Below, piece after piece: positions 51,797-62,734 of a DNA stretch of 64,000 nt (position 1 is the first letter of the stretch; each line of letters opens with the position of its first letter). Source of the stretch: Virgibacillus litoralis (GTDB taxonomy: Bacteria; Bacillota; Bacilli; Bacillales; Amphibacillaceae); the NCBI RefSeq assembly GCF_017873675.1, contig NZ_JAGGKK010000014.1, positions 55,410 to 119,409 of the forward strand, read 5' to 3'. Under the pieces are notes generated by a model. It made no database searches. It was not told where the DNA came from and was given only the letters and a program-made list of their open reading frames with translations. A program made the translations under genes and the position numbers.

Positions 51797-52741
51797 CTAC
51801 TGGTCCTTTTCACCATTATCTTCAATTATTCCTAATACCACATCAGCTACTTCTGGTAAACGTAACAGTTTATCACTAAGGCGAAATTTTATGTCGTCGG
51901 CTTCAGCTAGTGAAAATCCTTTTTTGAGTTCAACAGTGCCTTCGACATGATATGTGCGCCCTTCCTGTATAGTTCTTATCTTATAGATATCCACTACAGC
52001 TTCGTCGTCTAGTAATGCATCAGTAAGTTTATTTTCTACATCGGCAGGAGCTGATACGCCAATTAAGCCAACCATATTGTCATAACCCACACGAAACGCA
52101 ACAAACAGCATTAATATCCCAATAAGCATTGTAAAGATTCCATCAGCTGTAAGTAATCCAAACACCTGTGACAGTAAAACACCAATCATAGCAAGCACTG
52201 CACCAGAAGTAGCAACTAGGTCCTCATAGAACACTAACCGTGTAGCAGGAGATGCCTTTCCAGCACTTTTAAATGCAGAAGTGATTAACCAGCCGGATTT
52301 TTCACCTTTAGATTCCTTAATAATTTCTTTCATAGCTTTAATTAAAATAGCACCATCAATTACAAGTGATGCTATTAGAACTCCTATATTTAACCACAAG
52401 TTTCCAGACCCTTCCGGATGTTGGAAAAGATGCCAGCCTTCTTTTAGTGTTTCATACGCTAAAACCGAAACTACAATGACGGCAACCATACAAAATATAT
52501 TGATTACCCTTCCAAACCCAGTCGGAAATCGGTTGGACGGAGGTGATTCCGCAAGAACACTACCAAAAAAGACAAATCCCTGGTTAACAGAATCTGCTAG
52601 TGAATGCATAGTTGTAGCAAACATAGCGCCATTTCCACTAAAAAAAGCAGCCACACCTTTTATTAGAGCTAAAAAAGCATTACCTAAAGCTGCCAAACCT
52701 GAGGACGTATTCCCTTTTTTTACACGCTCCATAAATCCCAT
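51797..52741 (-). CDS. CDF family divalent cation transporter
   Basis: 314 residues. Six membrane segments and a cytosolic C-terminal dimerisation domain (about residues 230-310). Metal-site segments HSLADSVNQ (helix 2) and the FYEDLVATSG pattern (helix 5, replacing HxxxD) mark an unusual ZntA-like CDF. Exports Zn, Mn, Fe or related metals; which one is not decidable. AGGAGG lies before ATG. Confidence 0.88.
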   Translation of the reverse strand: MGFMERVKKGNTSSGLAALGNAFLALIKGVAAFFSGNGAMFATTMHSLADSVNQGFVFFGSVLAESPPSNRFPTGFGRVINIFCMVAVIVVSVLAYETLKEGWHLFQHPEGSGNLWLNIGVLIASLVIDGAILIKAMKEIIKESKGEKSGWLITSAFKSAGKASPATRLVFYEDLVATSGAVLAMIGVLLSQVFGLLTADGIFTMLIGILMLFVAFRVGYDNMVGLIGVSAPADVENKLTDALLDDEAVVDIYKIRTIQEGRTYHVEGTVELKKGFSLAEADDIKFRLSDKLLRLPEVADVVLGIIEDNGEKDQ

Positions 52742-52839
52742 ATTCGTTCCTCCTGAAATTTTATCATTATCTATGTTGCTTAATATATCGTTATTCTATA
52801 CATTATATTCACCATCTGAAATGTTGGAAACCAGCCATT

Positions 52840-52929
52840 AGAAAACTTGGCCTATCGTCAAGCCTTAATATAGATAAGCCTTAGTTGTGCTTATATAATA
52901 AGAAAGGATATATTCTTTCTTAACTGCCA
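52840..52929 (+). repeat. Dispersed ~85-bp element, copy F
   Basis: Full copy: AGAAAACTTGGCCTATCGTC ... AAGCCTTAATATAGATAAGCC ... AAGAAAGGATATATTCTTTC, TTAACTGCC. It lies between the CDF gene and the GGDEF gene. Confidence 0.85.
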
Positions 52930-52933
52930 ACTA

Positions 52934-52967
52934 AAGAAGCCTAACCAGTGTATTGGTTAAGCTTCCT
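52934..52967 (-). terminator. Terminator of the diguanylate cyclase gene
   Basis: GAAGCTTAACC and GGTTAGGCTTC (minus strand) form an 11-bp stem, one mismatch or wobble, then TTTAGTT. Confidence 0.75.
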
Positions 52968-52969
52968 TA

Positions 52970-54661
52970 TTACTTCACAAATAAATTCTGCATGAAATCG
53001 TATAAACTATAGTCATTTCTTCCTGCTTTTTTTGCTTTATAAAGCTCCTTATCCGCATACTTTAGCATCTCGTTGGCATTTTCAGGGGACTTCGGTGATG
53101 AAACAACAATACCTAGGCTTGTTGTTATCCTAAAATTATAATTTTCAACACACCAAGGCTCGTTCATTATGTTGATAATTCGATTAGCTATTTCAAGAAC
53201 ATCTTCAGCGGAAGTTATATTAGGTACTAATAAAGTGAATTCGTCTCCACCTATGCGTGCAAGTAAATCCTCTTCACGTATTACCTTACTAATTCTTAAT
53301 CCAAATTCCTGAATTACCTGATCTCCAATACTGTGCCCCATTTTATCATTAATTAATTTAAACTGATCCAGATCCATCATAATCATTGCCAGTCGCTGAT
53401 CAGTATCTTTTATACTCTCTATATGCTCTGTTAATTGTTTGATGAAATAACGGCGATTCGGCAAGCCTGTTAACGGATCATGATATGCCATATGCTGTAA
53501 TTGCTGTTCATAATCTTTTCGAAGTGTAATATTTCTTGATACCACTACCATATGTGTAAACTGATTCTCATCATCATAAACAGGAGAGCCAAGTAACTCC
53601 GACCAGATGTAATCACCATCTCCATGTTTCTGTCTAAATTGTTCCTTCCACGTTGTTTTATTCCGAATTGATTCTATAAAAGATTCCTGCAATCGTTCCC
53701 GATCATCTGTGTGTACATTATGCAAAAAGGGTTTGTTAATATATTCATTTTCTTCATAGTCCAAGACTTCTTTGTAGGATGGTGATACGTATACAATTTT
53801 ACCTTGATTATCAATCATTGTTATTAAATCATTCGAATTCTCTGTAATTATTCGAAATTGATCTTCGCTTTCTTTATACTTTTTGCCCAGTTGTATTTGT
53901 TCATTAATATCTTTAAAGATGCTATATATGCCAACTATATCATCATTTATAATGATAGGAGTAAGCTTAACAATAACCTCTACCATCTCATTTGATTTAT
54001 TAAGTATAGTTAACTGATGCTCTTGTGGAATTCCTTTTATTACATCACGAAAATTTTTGCTAGCTAAATCCTTATCTTTTGAAGCAAATAATTCAGTGAA
54101 AGGAGAGTTCTTCATTTCTTTGGCATTGGAACCAAAAACTGATTCTACTGCACTGTTACCATTTTGGATATTGCCTGTAAGACTGAGTGAAAATATAGCA
54201 TCCAAGTTATAATCATAAAGGGATCGATATTTCTGCTTATTGCGGTACAAATCATTTTTCGACTTTTGAATTTCAAGCTCAGTCATCCTTCTTCGGGTAA
54301 TATCTTTTACCAGAGCAACAATATGTGTGCAAATACCATCTTTATCAAATAAAGGAGACAATGTCGTTTCTGAATATTTAATACCTGATGGTGCTTCATA
54401 AAAATCTTCGTATGATAATCCATCTTTTAATTCGATAGCTTTCGTATACTTATCTATCAAAAATTCCGCCGTCTTTTGTGGATAAACATCCTGAATTGTT
54501 TGCCCAATAACCTTGTCCGTAAGAATTGTATGTTTAATTGCAGCTTGATTAAGAAATTCATAACAAAAATCTTGATTATTATCTATCGCAATAATAAAAA
54601 CCATCTCTTTAATCCCGTTCATCAAAATATTATTGAAAAATAAGGAATTATCATTGCTCAT
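52970..54661 (-). CDS. PAS-PAS-PAS-GGDEF diguanylate cyclase
   Basis: 563 residues, no membrane segment. Three PAS domains (residues about 15-125, 140-255, 265-385, with PSYKEVLDYEENEYINKPF in the third), then GGDEF (about 390-555). Active-site RIGGDEFTLLV is intact, and the inhibitory site REED lies five residues before it, so the enzyme should make cyclic di-GMP under product feedback. The PAS domains probably sense a small ligand or redox state. AGGAGGAG precedes ATG. Confidence 0.94.
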   Translation of the reverse strand: MSNDNSLFFNNILMNGIKEMVFIIAIDNNQDFCYEFLNQAAIKHTILTDKVIGQTIQDVYPQKTAEFLIDKYTKAIELKDGLSYEDFYEAPSGIKYSETTLSPLFDKDGICTHIVALVKDITRRRMTELEIQKSKNDLYRNKQKYRSLYDYNLDAIFSLSLTGNIQNGNSAVESVFGSNAKEMKNSPFTELFASKDKDLASKNFRDVIKGIPQEHQLTILNKSNEMVEVIVKLTPIIINDDIVGIYSIFKDINEQIQLGKKYKESEDQFRIITENSNDLITMIDNQGKIVYVSPSYKEVLDYEENEYINKPFLHNVHTDDRERLQESFIESIRNKTTWKEQFRQKHGDGDYIWSELLGSPVYDDENQFTHMVVVSRNITLRKDYEQQLQHMAYHDPLTGLPNRRYFIKQLTEHIESIKDTDQRLAMIMMDLDQFKLINDKMGHSIGDQVIQEFGLRISKVIREEDLLARIGGDEFTLLVPNITSAEDVLEIANRIINIMNEPWCVENYNFRITTSLGIVVSSPKSPENANEMLKYADKELYKAKKAGRNDYSLYDFMQNLFVK

Positions 54662-54854
54662 TTTATTCTCCTCCTTTCCTCAGTAATATTACTATTATGT
54701 AAAATTAAATTATTTAAGTTATTTATGTTATTTTCATTATATACTCTATATGATATTTTTCTAGTCCTTTTTTACTATATTTTAACATTTTTTTAATTAT
54801 TTTCACCTATAAATTTTGAAATTAGTTGATTGGATTCTATATATTAAATGAACC

Positions 54855-54896
54855 AAAAAAGAACTGAGCCTCTAATTCTAGTGGCTCAGTTCTTTT
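54855..54896. terminator. Bidirectional terminator overlapping the GtrA stop
   Basis: AAAGAACTGAGCC and GGCTCAGTTCTTT form a 13-bp stem; A and T tails on both sides. The TGA stop of the GtrA gene is inside the stem. Confidence 0.88.
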
Positions 54897-55329
54897 TCGA
54901 TTTCTTAAACACAAAATATTTAATCATAAAAAAGCTTGCAATAAATGAAAGGAGCATAGCCAGACCCTTGGCAATATTGTATCGCAGCCAATTAGGGACA
55001 CCGAAACTTTCCATAAGGGTATTGGATGCAATAAACACAAGATTATTAACACCCAAGCTCACTATGCCTTGAACAATGAAAAGAAATCGCTGTCGATTAC
55101 TGCCTTTAGCTGAGTGTTGAAATGTAAAGCTTGCATTCCAAAAGTAACTATTTGCTACAGCTAATGTATAAGCAATGGTATTATATAGCAGAAGCAAGCC
55201 TCTTTCATCTGTGTGAAATAATAATAGCAATAAGTTTAGTGTCCCAATATCAATTCCTGCATTTGAAACCCCAATTACACTAAACTGCAGAAATTGAAAT
55301 GGGCCTTTTTTTCTTTTGTTCTGTTTCAT
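54886..55329 (-). CDS. GtrA family membrane protein
   Basis: 147 residues; four membrane segments. FQFLQFSVIGVSNAGIDIGTLNLL starts the fold, and YNTIAYTLAVANSYFWNASFTF is the signature NxxF region. GtrA proteins are thought to assist transfer or flipping of lipid-linked sugars. Here it is third in a group with sqdB and sqdX, suggesting a role with sulfolipid or another glycolipid (inference). Confidence 0.9.
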   Translation of the reverse strand: MKQNKRKKGPFQFLQFSVIGVSNAGIDIGTLNLLLLLFHTDERGLLLLYNTIAYTLAVANSYFWNASFTFQHSAKGSNRQRFLFIVQGIVSLGVNNLVFIASNTLMESFGVPNWLRYNIAKGLAMLLSFIASFFMIKYFVFKKSKKN

Positions 55330-55374
55330 GGGACTCCCTTATTTAAGCGGTTTAAGAATTGAAGTTTGGAAATG

Positions 55375-56511
55375 TCAGTTTGCTGTATTACTTTGCTCTT
55401 CTCCTACGCTTACTATTTCCTTATAATAATCAAGCACTTGCTTCGATTGAGCCTCCCAACCCATTTCTGAAATTTCTTTATGGGCGGACTTTGCCAACCG
55501 CTTTCTTAATGTTTCATCTTCAAACTTAATCAAAGTTGCTGTGAAATCATCTTGCTTATCAGGGTTGTACAGCAACCCGGTATGATTATTTTCTATTTGT
55601 TCACAAGTTGGTCCACTTTCAGCTGCTACAAGTGGCAGTCCAGATGCCATTGCTTCCGTAATTACCAGACCAAGCGTTTCAGTTGTCGATGGAAATACAA
55701 AGACATCTGATGAGGCATAGGCCTTAGCAAGTTCATCACCATGTAATAAACCAGTAAATACTGTACTAGTACCAGCAAAGTGTTTTTCCAACTCGCGCCT
55801 ATGCGGACCATCACCTACAATAGCAAGGACGAATTCATCCGATGCTTTCAGTACTGATTTTATTTTCTCAATTTCCTTCTCTGGAGCAAGTCTGCCAACA
55901 TACAATAGCAGCTTCTTCTCAGATTGACCATTTGATAGTTTGTCCCGCATTTCATTATCATACTTATTAGGATGAAACAACTCTGTATCAACACCACGTT
56001 TCCAGACATGTACATTTTCAATTCCGTGTCCTTCTAACTCTTCCTTAACTGTATTTGAAGTACAGAGGTTTAACTCCGCCTTGTTATGCAGTTTTCGAAA
56101 ATACCACCATACTAGTCCCTTAAAAAGAGAGACTTTATAGTAATCCAAATATTGCGCTACATTTGTGTGATAAGAGGCAATCATTGGATAACCAAGCTTT
56201 TTAGCGTAGTATACACCAGATAAACCAAGAATAGCCGGGTTTACCACATGAACAATATCAGGATCGTACTCTTTCAACAGACCACTAACTTTTCGATTAG
56301 GAAGGGCAAATTTTTTGGAGCGATAAAAAGGAAGGGTCCGTGCTGGCACCCCTTCTACTTTTGCTCCTTCAAATTCATAAACACCAAGGTCTGGTGCTAT
56401 TACACGAACATCATGTCCTTCTTTTAAGAAATAGCGAATACAGGCTTTTAATCTGGTAACAACCCCATCAGTTGATGGCAGAAAAGTTTCAGTTACGATA
56501 GCAATTTTCAT
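55375..56511 (-). CDS. sqdX: Sulfolipid glycosyltransferase SqdX-like
   Basis: 378 residues, GT-B fold, GT4 family. N-terminal MKIAIVTETFLPSTDGVVTR, DIVHVVNPAILGLSGVYYAKK, ASYHTNVAQYLDYYK, and C-terminal LLLYVGRLAPEKEIEKI and SSTTETLGLVITEAMASGLP agree with cyanobacterial SqdX, which transfers sulfoquinovose to diacylglycerol. The nearest gene upstream is sqdB, 17 nt away, so the operon is sqdB-sqdX-gtrA. ATG at 56511 has AGGAAG upstream; the GTG at 56520 is less likely. Confidence 0.88.
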   Translation of the reverse strand: MKIAIVTETFLPSTDGVVTRLKACIRYFLKEGHDVRVIAPDLGVYEFEGAKVEGVPARTLPFYRSKKFALPNRKVSGLLKEYDPDIVHVVNPAILGLSGVYYAKKLGYPMIASYHTNVAQYLDYYKVSLFKGLVWWYFRKLHNKAELNLCTSNTVKEELEGHGIENVHVWKRGVDTELFHPNKYDNEMRDKLSNGQSEKKLLLYVGRLAPEKEIEKIKSVLKASDEFVLAIVGDGPHRRELEKHFAGTSTVFTGLLHGDELAKAYASSDVFVFPSTTETLGLVITEAMASGLPLVAAESGPTCEQIENNHTGLLYNPDKQDDFTATLIKFEDETLRKRLAKSAHKEISEMGWEAQSKQVLDYYKEIVSVGEEQSNTAN

Positions 56512-56528
56512 AGGTGACACTTCCTTGT

Positions 56529-58248
<1,720 letters not shown>

Positions 58249-58803
58249 TTGTCCAATGAACATGAAACAATTGAGCAATCCAGAGACATTATGATCAGCG
58301 CGATTGCACAATCAATGGTTATCTATGGGGTTACTCCATCTGTTGGTCGTATTTACGGTGTACTTTATTTTTCCTCTGAACCGTTGACGCTTGATGAAAT
58401 AAAGGATCAGGTAGCAATGAGTAAAGCTAGTGTAAGTAATGGAATGCGGGAACTATTAGAAACGGATATGGTCACAAAAGTTTGGATGAAAGGTGATCGA
58501 AAAGATCATTATGTTGCAGAGAAAGATTATTTAAGAAATTTTATAACGTTCTTTATTAAAAAGATACGACAAGAACGTAATCTAATAATGAAGGCCACAG
58601 AACAGGTCGAGCCTGCTTTAGAAGCTATAGTAAAAGATACATCCGATGATCAAGTAAAAGAAGAGGCAACCAAAGATCTTGCCCTCATTAGAAACTCTTA
58701 CGACTATTTTAATTGGACGATGCGATTTGCAAATGCAATGGAATCGGGGGATATATTTAATTATTTACCAAAACAACAGAAAAATAAAGGAGACATAACA
58801 TGA
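58249..58803 (+). CDS. Second GbsR-type regulator
   Basis: 184 residues from TTG at 58249 (GAGGT 8 nt upstream; the ATG at 58234 precedes the site). Same plan as the GbsR at 29532: ITP-type effector region VIYGVTPSVGRIYGVLYF, HTH LDEIKDQVAMSKASVSNGMREL, and NAMESGDIFNYLPKQ at the end. The GTP-like VTPS motif and Trp/Tyr residues lie in the region that binds choline in GbsR. Its ORF overlaps the hydrolase start (ATGA). Confidence 0.9.
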   Translation: MSNEHETIEQSRDIMISAIAQSMVIYGVTPSVGRIYGVLYFSSEPLTLDEIKDQVAMSKASVSNGMRELLETDMVTKVWMKGDRKDHYVAEKDYLRNFITFFIKKIRQERNLIMKATEQVEPALEAIVKDTSDDQVKEEATKDLALIRNSYDYFNWTMRFANAMESGDIFNYLPKQQKNKGDIT

Positions 58804-59456
58804 ACAAACAGAACACTGCTTTGGTGCTAATTGACCTTCAGAAGGAAAGTAATTTTGGACTCGGGCAAATGGACCAAGTAGTAACGAATGCCAAAAGGCT
58901 AATTGACGGGTTTAGAGAAAAGAACATCCCTATTATTTACACACGTCAAATCAATCGGGCAGATGGGGTTGGTCTTTCCCAAGGAGAACCCTTAAACAGC
59001 GATGGTACACCCTATTATTACAACACAGCTAACGAAAGTATAGAGATTTTAGATGAAATCAAACCACAAGATGGTGACATAATTATTGATAAATATCGAT
59101 GGAGTGCTTTTCACGAAACTAGCCTGGATCTTACTCTAAGGAGTTTAAACGTAGAAAATGTTGTGATTGGCGGAGTCGTGACAGATGGGTGTCTGTTAAC
59201 TTCTGTATTTGATGCCTATTTTAACGATTATAAGATCCACCTTGTCAAAGACATCTGTACAGCATCCAATGAGGGTTCTCATATGGCATCACTAATGATG
59301 ATTGCGAATTGGGTGTACACTATCAAAATGTATGATACTACGAATATCCTCCAGCGTATTAATGGTGAAAAATACGATGCTTGGGAATCAGACACAGTCG
59401 ATTCATTACAGTATACTCCTGAAAATATGAGAGAGATATTTAATAAATTAAATTAA
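58800..59456 (+). CDS. Isochorismatase-like cysteine hydrolase
   Basis: 218 residues. Catalytic triad visible: Asp in ALVLIDLQKES (12), Lys in IIDKYRWSAF (about 98) and Cys in VVTDGCLLTSVF (about 130), with the cis-peptide GGVVTDGC loop. The family contains nicotinamidase, N-carbamoylsarcosine amidase and related C-N hydrolases. It lies between a GbsR-type regulator and a betaine-type binding protein, so the substrate may be a quaternary-amine amide (inference). ATGA overlap with the regulator. Confidence 0.92.
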   Translation: MNKQNTALVLIDLQKESNFGLGQMDQVVTNAKRLIDGFREKNIPIIYTRQINRADGVGLSQGEPLNSDGTPYYYNTANESIEILDEIKPQDGDIIIDKYRWSAFHETSLDLTLRSLNVENVVIGGVVTDGCLLTSVFDAYFNDYKIHLVKDICTASNEGSHMASLMMIANWVYTIKMYDTTNILQRINGEKYDAWESDTVDSLQYTPENMREIFNKLN

Positions 59457-59473
59457 AAAAGGAGACATACATC

Positions 59474-60361
59474 ATGAAGAAATTATTACTATTATTTATT
59501 ACATTATCTTTATTGACACTTGCTGCTTGTGGCAATGAAGAAGAGAATAATAATGACGATGCCGCTGAGACTTCTGAAGAAAAAGGAACAATTGTTTTTG
59601 GACAAACACCTTGGACAAGTACTGCACCACCAACACAAATTGCAAAGAAAATTTTAGAGGAACAAGGATATACAGTTGAAGTAAAACATGTTTCACAACC
59701 AATTATCTGGGATGGTATGAGTAATAAAGAGATTGATTTCTTTATGGATGCATGGTTACCATATACAGAAGCACCTAGATGGGAAGAGTATAAGGATGAA
59801 TTAGTGAAAGTAGCAACAAGTTATGAAAATGCAGAACTTGGTTTTGCAGTCCCTTCTTATGTGGAAGAAAACTCGATTGAAGATTTAAAAGCAAATGCAG
59901 AAAAATATGATGGCGAAATACTTACCATTGCTGAAGGAGCAGGCATTGTTAATATTTCAAAGGAATTAGTGAAAGGTGAGAACTTAGAAGAAAGCGGACT
60001 TGAATTAAAAACTTCTAGTGAAGGTGCGATGATTTCCGCTGCACAAAGTAAAATTGATGATAAAGAGCCTGTTGTTTTCACTCCTTGGAGACCACATTCT
60101 GTCTTTGCACGTAATGACTTGAAATTTTTAGAAGGTCAAGGAGACTATTTTAAAGCAGATAACGTTTATGTATTGTCATATAAAGGGATTCAGGAAGAGC
60201 ATCCAGAAGCATATGAGATTTTATCCAATTGGAGCATTTCCATTCCTGAAATAGAATCGATGATAAGTAAAAATGAAGAAAACGGTACCTCCTTTGAAAA
60301 ATTAGCTACCGAATGGATTGAAAAAAACCGTGATAAAGTCGATCAAATGGTTGGAGAATAA
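59474..60361 (+). CDS. OpuAC-like quaternary-amine binding lipoprotein
   Basis: 295 residues: lipoprotein signal with lipobox LTLAAC at Cys 19, acidic linker, then an OpuAC-type domain (FGQTPWTSTAPPTQIAKKIL, FFMDAWLPYTEAP, FTPWRPHSVFARNDLKFLEG). Trp residues at TPWTS, DAWLP and TPWRP are positioned like the caging Trp residues. There is no permease or ATPase gene in the unit. AGGAGA lies before ATG. Ligand unknown; only moderately similar to the protein at 28602. Confidence 0.9.
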   Translation: MKKLLLLFITLSLLTLAACGNEEENNNDDAAETSEEKGTIVFGQTPWTSTAPPTQIAKKILEEQGYTVEVKHVSQPIIWDGMSNKEIDFFMDAWLPYTEAPRWEEYKDELVKVATSYENAELGFAVPSYVEENSIEDLKANAEKYDGEILTIAEGAGIVNISKELVKGENLEESGLELKTSSEGAMISAAQSKIDDKEPVVFTPWRPHSVFARNDLKFLEGQGDYFKADNVYVLSYKGIQEEHPEAYEILSNWSISIPEIESMISKNEENGTSFEKLATEWIEKNRDKVDQMVGE

Positions 60362-60370
60362 TAATACGGT

Positions 60371-60405
60371 AGACAGGTCAGCTTCTTGTTGACCTGTCTA
60401 TTTTT
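60371..60405 (+). terminator. Terminator of the gbsR2-hydrolase-binding protein operon
   Basis: AGACAGGTCA and TGACCTGTCT form a perfect 10-bp stem with a 9-nt loop and are followed by ATTTTT. Confidence 0.92.
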
Positions 60406-60484
60406 ATTGATATCAAGCATTGTTAAACAAACGAGGCAGAACAGTACAATGATTGTCGCTCGGAATTGAGGCGAACCTGTCGAA

Positions 60485-60589
60485 GCGGATCCTCGTTCCG
60501 CTAATAGCAGAAAATCAGCCGAATTTGACGCAAAAATGACAAATAGCGGAATGAGGATCCGCCAAATCAGTGAACACGGTCCTCATTCC
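60485..60589. repeat. Inverted repeats around GCGGAATGAGGATCCGC
   Basis: 60485-60503 and 60544-60562 are 19-nt reverse complements with one mismatch (GCGGATCCTC... and ...GAGGATCCGC). A shorter reversed copy (ACGGTCCTCATTCC) follows at 60576-60589. The arms are 40 nt apart. Confidence 0.8.
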
Positions 60590-60801
60590 TTTAAATAATG
60601 GGTTCTTCAACAATAGTTTAACAAGCGTATATATACAGAACGCTTACTTTGCAATACAAGACCAAGCATTCCCACTGCTATCAGCTTGTAATACATTTCC
60701 TTCCGACAAATCTTCTCATTATTAGCCTGTTCAATTCATGTAACATTTTAATTGAACAAGAAAGGACAAGAATTCATACCCTGTCCCGCAAGTTCCATGT
60801 A

Positions 60802-61995
60802 TCATTCTGTATCCTCTTTTGCTTTTTCAAATAATGCTTCCGGAACCATTTCAAAGCCTTCAATAACCGTATTCTCTTCCACTTCCATCATTAAGTAGCG
60901 CTTCCCGCTGAAATGGACTTGACGTACATATCTTAAGTCTTGTGGACTGATGGAGATATTAGCTAGTTTCGTCTCTATTTTAATAGACTTTGTATTATAT
61001 TTCGGTACAATGTTATTCGCTTTAAACTCATATGATTCATCATCAGTCACAGTTTTAAAAGCAGTTTCTACTTTATTCGAATTAATATCTTCTATCCCAC
61101 TGCTTTTCAAAACTTTTTCGACATCTTTGTAGTCTAATTTCGGTATCTCTTCCTCTTCATTCTCTTCCACGACACGATGAATCTCATCGTAAACATTTGA
61201 AAGTGTTGACGTGTTGATTTTTTGATCACCAGCTACATTTTTTACAATTTCCTCAAAAACAATTTTATCCTGTGCGGCAGTCATTTTTTCTTCCGCATTT
61301 AATACTTCCTCGATGAAATGATAATTAAGTTCATTCTTCTTCCCTGCCGAATACAGCACGTGGTTAACATCTGCAGCATTATCCGTAATTGAAGGGAATA
61401 GGAATCCTGATATTGGAGCTTTCAGGTTGATAACCGGATCGACAACAATATTATACTTAAACTCCTTTTCGACATAGTCAAACAGTAATTCCTTTTTTGG
61501 ATCTTGCGTTTTATTCATACTGCATAAAATAAAAGGATGGGAATATACCGTATCACGCTCACTTTCTTCTGACTCGTCGCTCATGTTCTTCATCGGTTTC
61601 ATATATTCTCCCCGAATAAAGGTTACGACAATATCCATTTCATATTGCTTATCCTTCAACATTTTTTCTACGATCTGAAGCATTTGACCTTTCCATTCTT
61701 CTGTATCATTACTTAATAAACCCTGGTGAAGAATTAGCTGACTGTTATTTTCCACATCGCGCTGGAACTTTAATTCGAATAATTTTTCATCTAACTGGCC
61801 TGATAGCACTTTTTTAAAATTATCCATAAACAATTCTTTCTGTTCCTCTTCCAATAGTTCAAATGATAGACTTTGATGATGGTATATTTCGCTGGATTCT
61901 TTCATTATATACACATTAAAAATCTCATGAATTTTTAATAAATCATTATTTAATTTGAATTGTTTTCGGATACTTGCTATGTCTTTTTTGTTCAT
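60802..61995 (-). CDS. DUF4317 family protein
   Basis: 397 residues, soluble, no signal. Starts MNKKDIASIRKQFKLNNDLL, the typical DUF4317 opening, then VVTFIRGEYMKP, HPFILCSMNKTQDPKKELLF, and GFLFPSITDNAADVNHVLYS. Function unknown; common in Clostridia and Bacilli. GGAG lies before ATG. Stands alone between the GbsR2 unit and the tRNA cluster. Confidence 0.9.
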   Translation of the reverse strand: MNKKDIASIRKQFKLNNDLLKIHEIFNVYIMKESSEIYHHQSLSFELLEEEQKELFMDNFKKVLSGQLDEKLFELKFQRDVENNSQLILHQGLLSNDTEEWKGQMLQIVEKMLKDKQYEMDIVVTFIRGEYMKPMKNMSDESEESERDTVYSHPFILCSMNKTQDPKKELLFDYVEKEFKYNIVVDPVINLKAPISGFLFPSITDNAADVNHVLYSAGKKNELNYHFIEEVLNAEEKMTAAQDKIVFEEIVKNVAGDQKINTSTLSNVYDEIHRVVEENEEEEIPKLDYKDVEKVLKSSGIEDINSNKVETAFKTVTDDESYEFKANNIVPKYNTKSIKIETKLANISISPQDLRYVRQVHFSGKRYLMMEVEENTVIEGFEMVPEALFEKAKEDTE

Positions 61996-62215
61996 TTTAT
62001 TCCACTCCTATGTTCATTATCAGCATGTGCATTATTCTAAGACATTCTTTCATTTTATCATAAATATCACTTGTTTCAGCCTAATCATTACTTCTGTAAC
62101 TACTATTAATCCAAAAGCTATTACACCTTTTAGAACATCATTTCATTAAACGATAATAAGGTCTACCTTACATCGTTCAAAATTACTCTCAAACATTGGA
62201 TAATCATCTTAGAAC

Positions 62216-62250
62216 ACAAAAAGGACAGGATTTTAGTAATCCTGTCTATC
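62216..62250 (-). terminator. Terminator of the rRNA-tRNA operon
   Basis: GACAGGATT and AATCCTGTC form a 9-bp stem; on the minus strand the tail is CCTTTTTG. It lies about 50 nt past the last tRNA. Confidence 0.8.
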
Positions 62251-62297
62251 CTATAAAGATAATATTATTATATAATTTTTCGTGTTTATAAAATTAA

Positions 62298-62380
62298 TAC
62301 CGGTGGTCGGGTTCGAACCGACACTCCCAGAGGGAACATGATTTTGAGTCATGCGCGTCTGCCAATTCCGCCACACCGGC
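62298..62380 (-). tRNA. tRNA-Leu (CAA)
   Basis: Complete cloverleaf with long variable arm; acceptor GCCGGTG pairs with CACCGGT. Anticodon loop CTCAAAA gives CAA. Last tRNA of the cluster; no CCA encoded. Confidence 0.95.
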
Positions 62381-62389
62381 ATATGTTGG

Positions 62390-62460
<71 letters not shown>

Positions 62461-62475
62461 AAAACGAAGTAATGG

Positions 62476-62547
62476 AGCGGAAGACGGGATTCGAACCCGC
62501 GACCCCCACCTTGGCAAGGTGGTGTTCTACCACTGAACTACTTCCGC
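62476..62547 (-). tRNA. tRNA-Gly (GCC)
   Basis: Acceptor GCGGAAG with CTTCCGC; anticodon stem CACCTT-GCC-AAGGTG gives GCC; GGTTCGAATCC T-arm. Confidence 0.96.
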
Positions 62548-62554
62548 ATAATGG

Positions 62555-62626
62555 CTGGGCTACCAGGATTCGAACCTGGGAATCACGGGATCAAAACCCG
62601 ATGCCTTACCGCTTGGCTATAGCCCA
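62555..62626 (-). tRNA. tRNA-Gln (TTG)
   Basis: Acceptor TGGGCTA with TAGCCCA; anticodon loop TTTTGAT reads TTG; intact T-arm. Confidence 0.95.
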
Positions 62627-62645
62627 ATAAGATTAAAATTTATGG

Positions 62646-62719
62646 GGCGACCGATGGGGATCGAACCCACGAATGCCGGAGCCACAATCCGGTGCGTTAA
62701 CCACTTCGCCACGACCGCC
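62646..62719 (-). tRNA. tRNA-His (GTG)
   Basis: Carries the extra 5' G (G-1) opposite C73, typical of tRNA-His; anticodon loop TTGTGGC reads GTG. Confidence 0.95.
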
Positions 62720-62734
62720 ATAATATAATAATGG

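Larger units (their letters stand above)
60362..60801. other. Intergenic region with terminator and inverted repeats
   Basis: Holds the operon terminator (60371-60405) and a group of CGGAATGAGGATCCG-type words in alternating orientation (60485-60589). The last 200 bp show nothing with a ribosome binding site. Confidence 0.7.
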
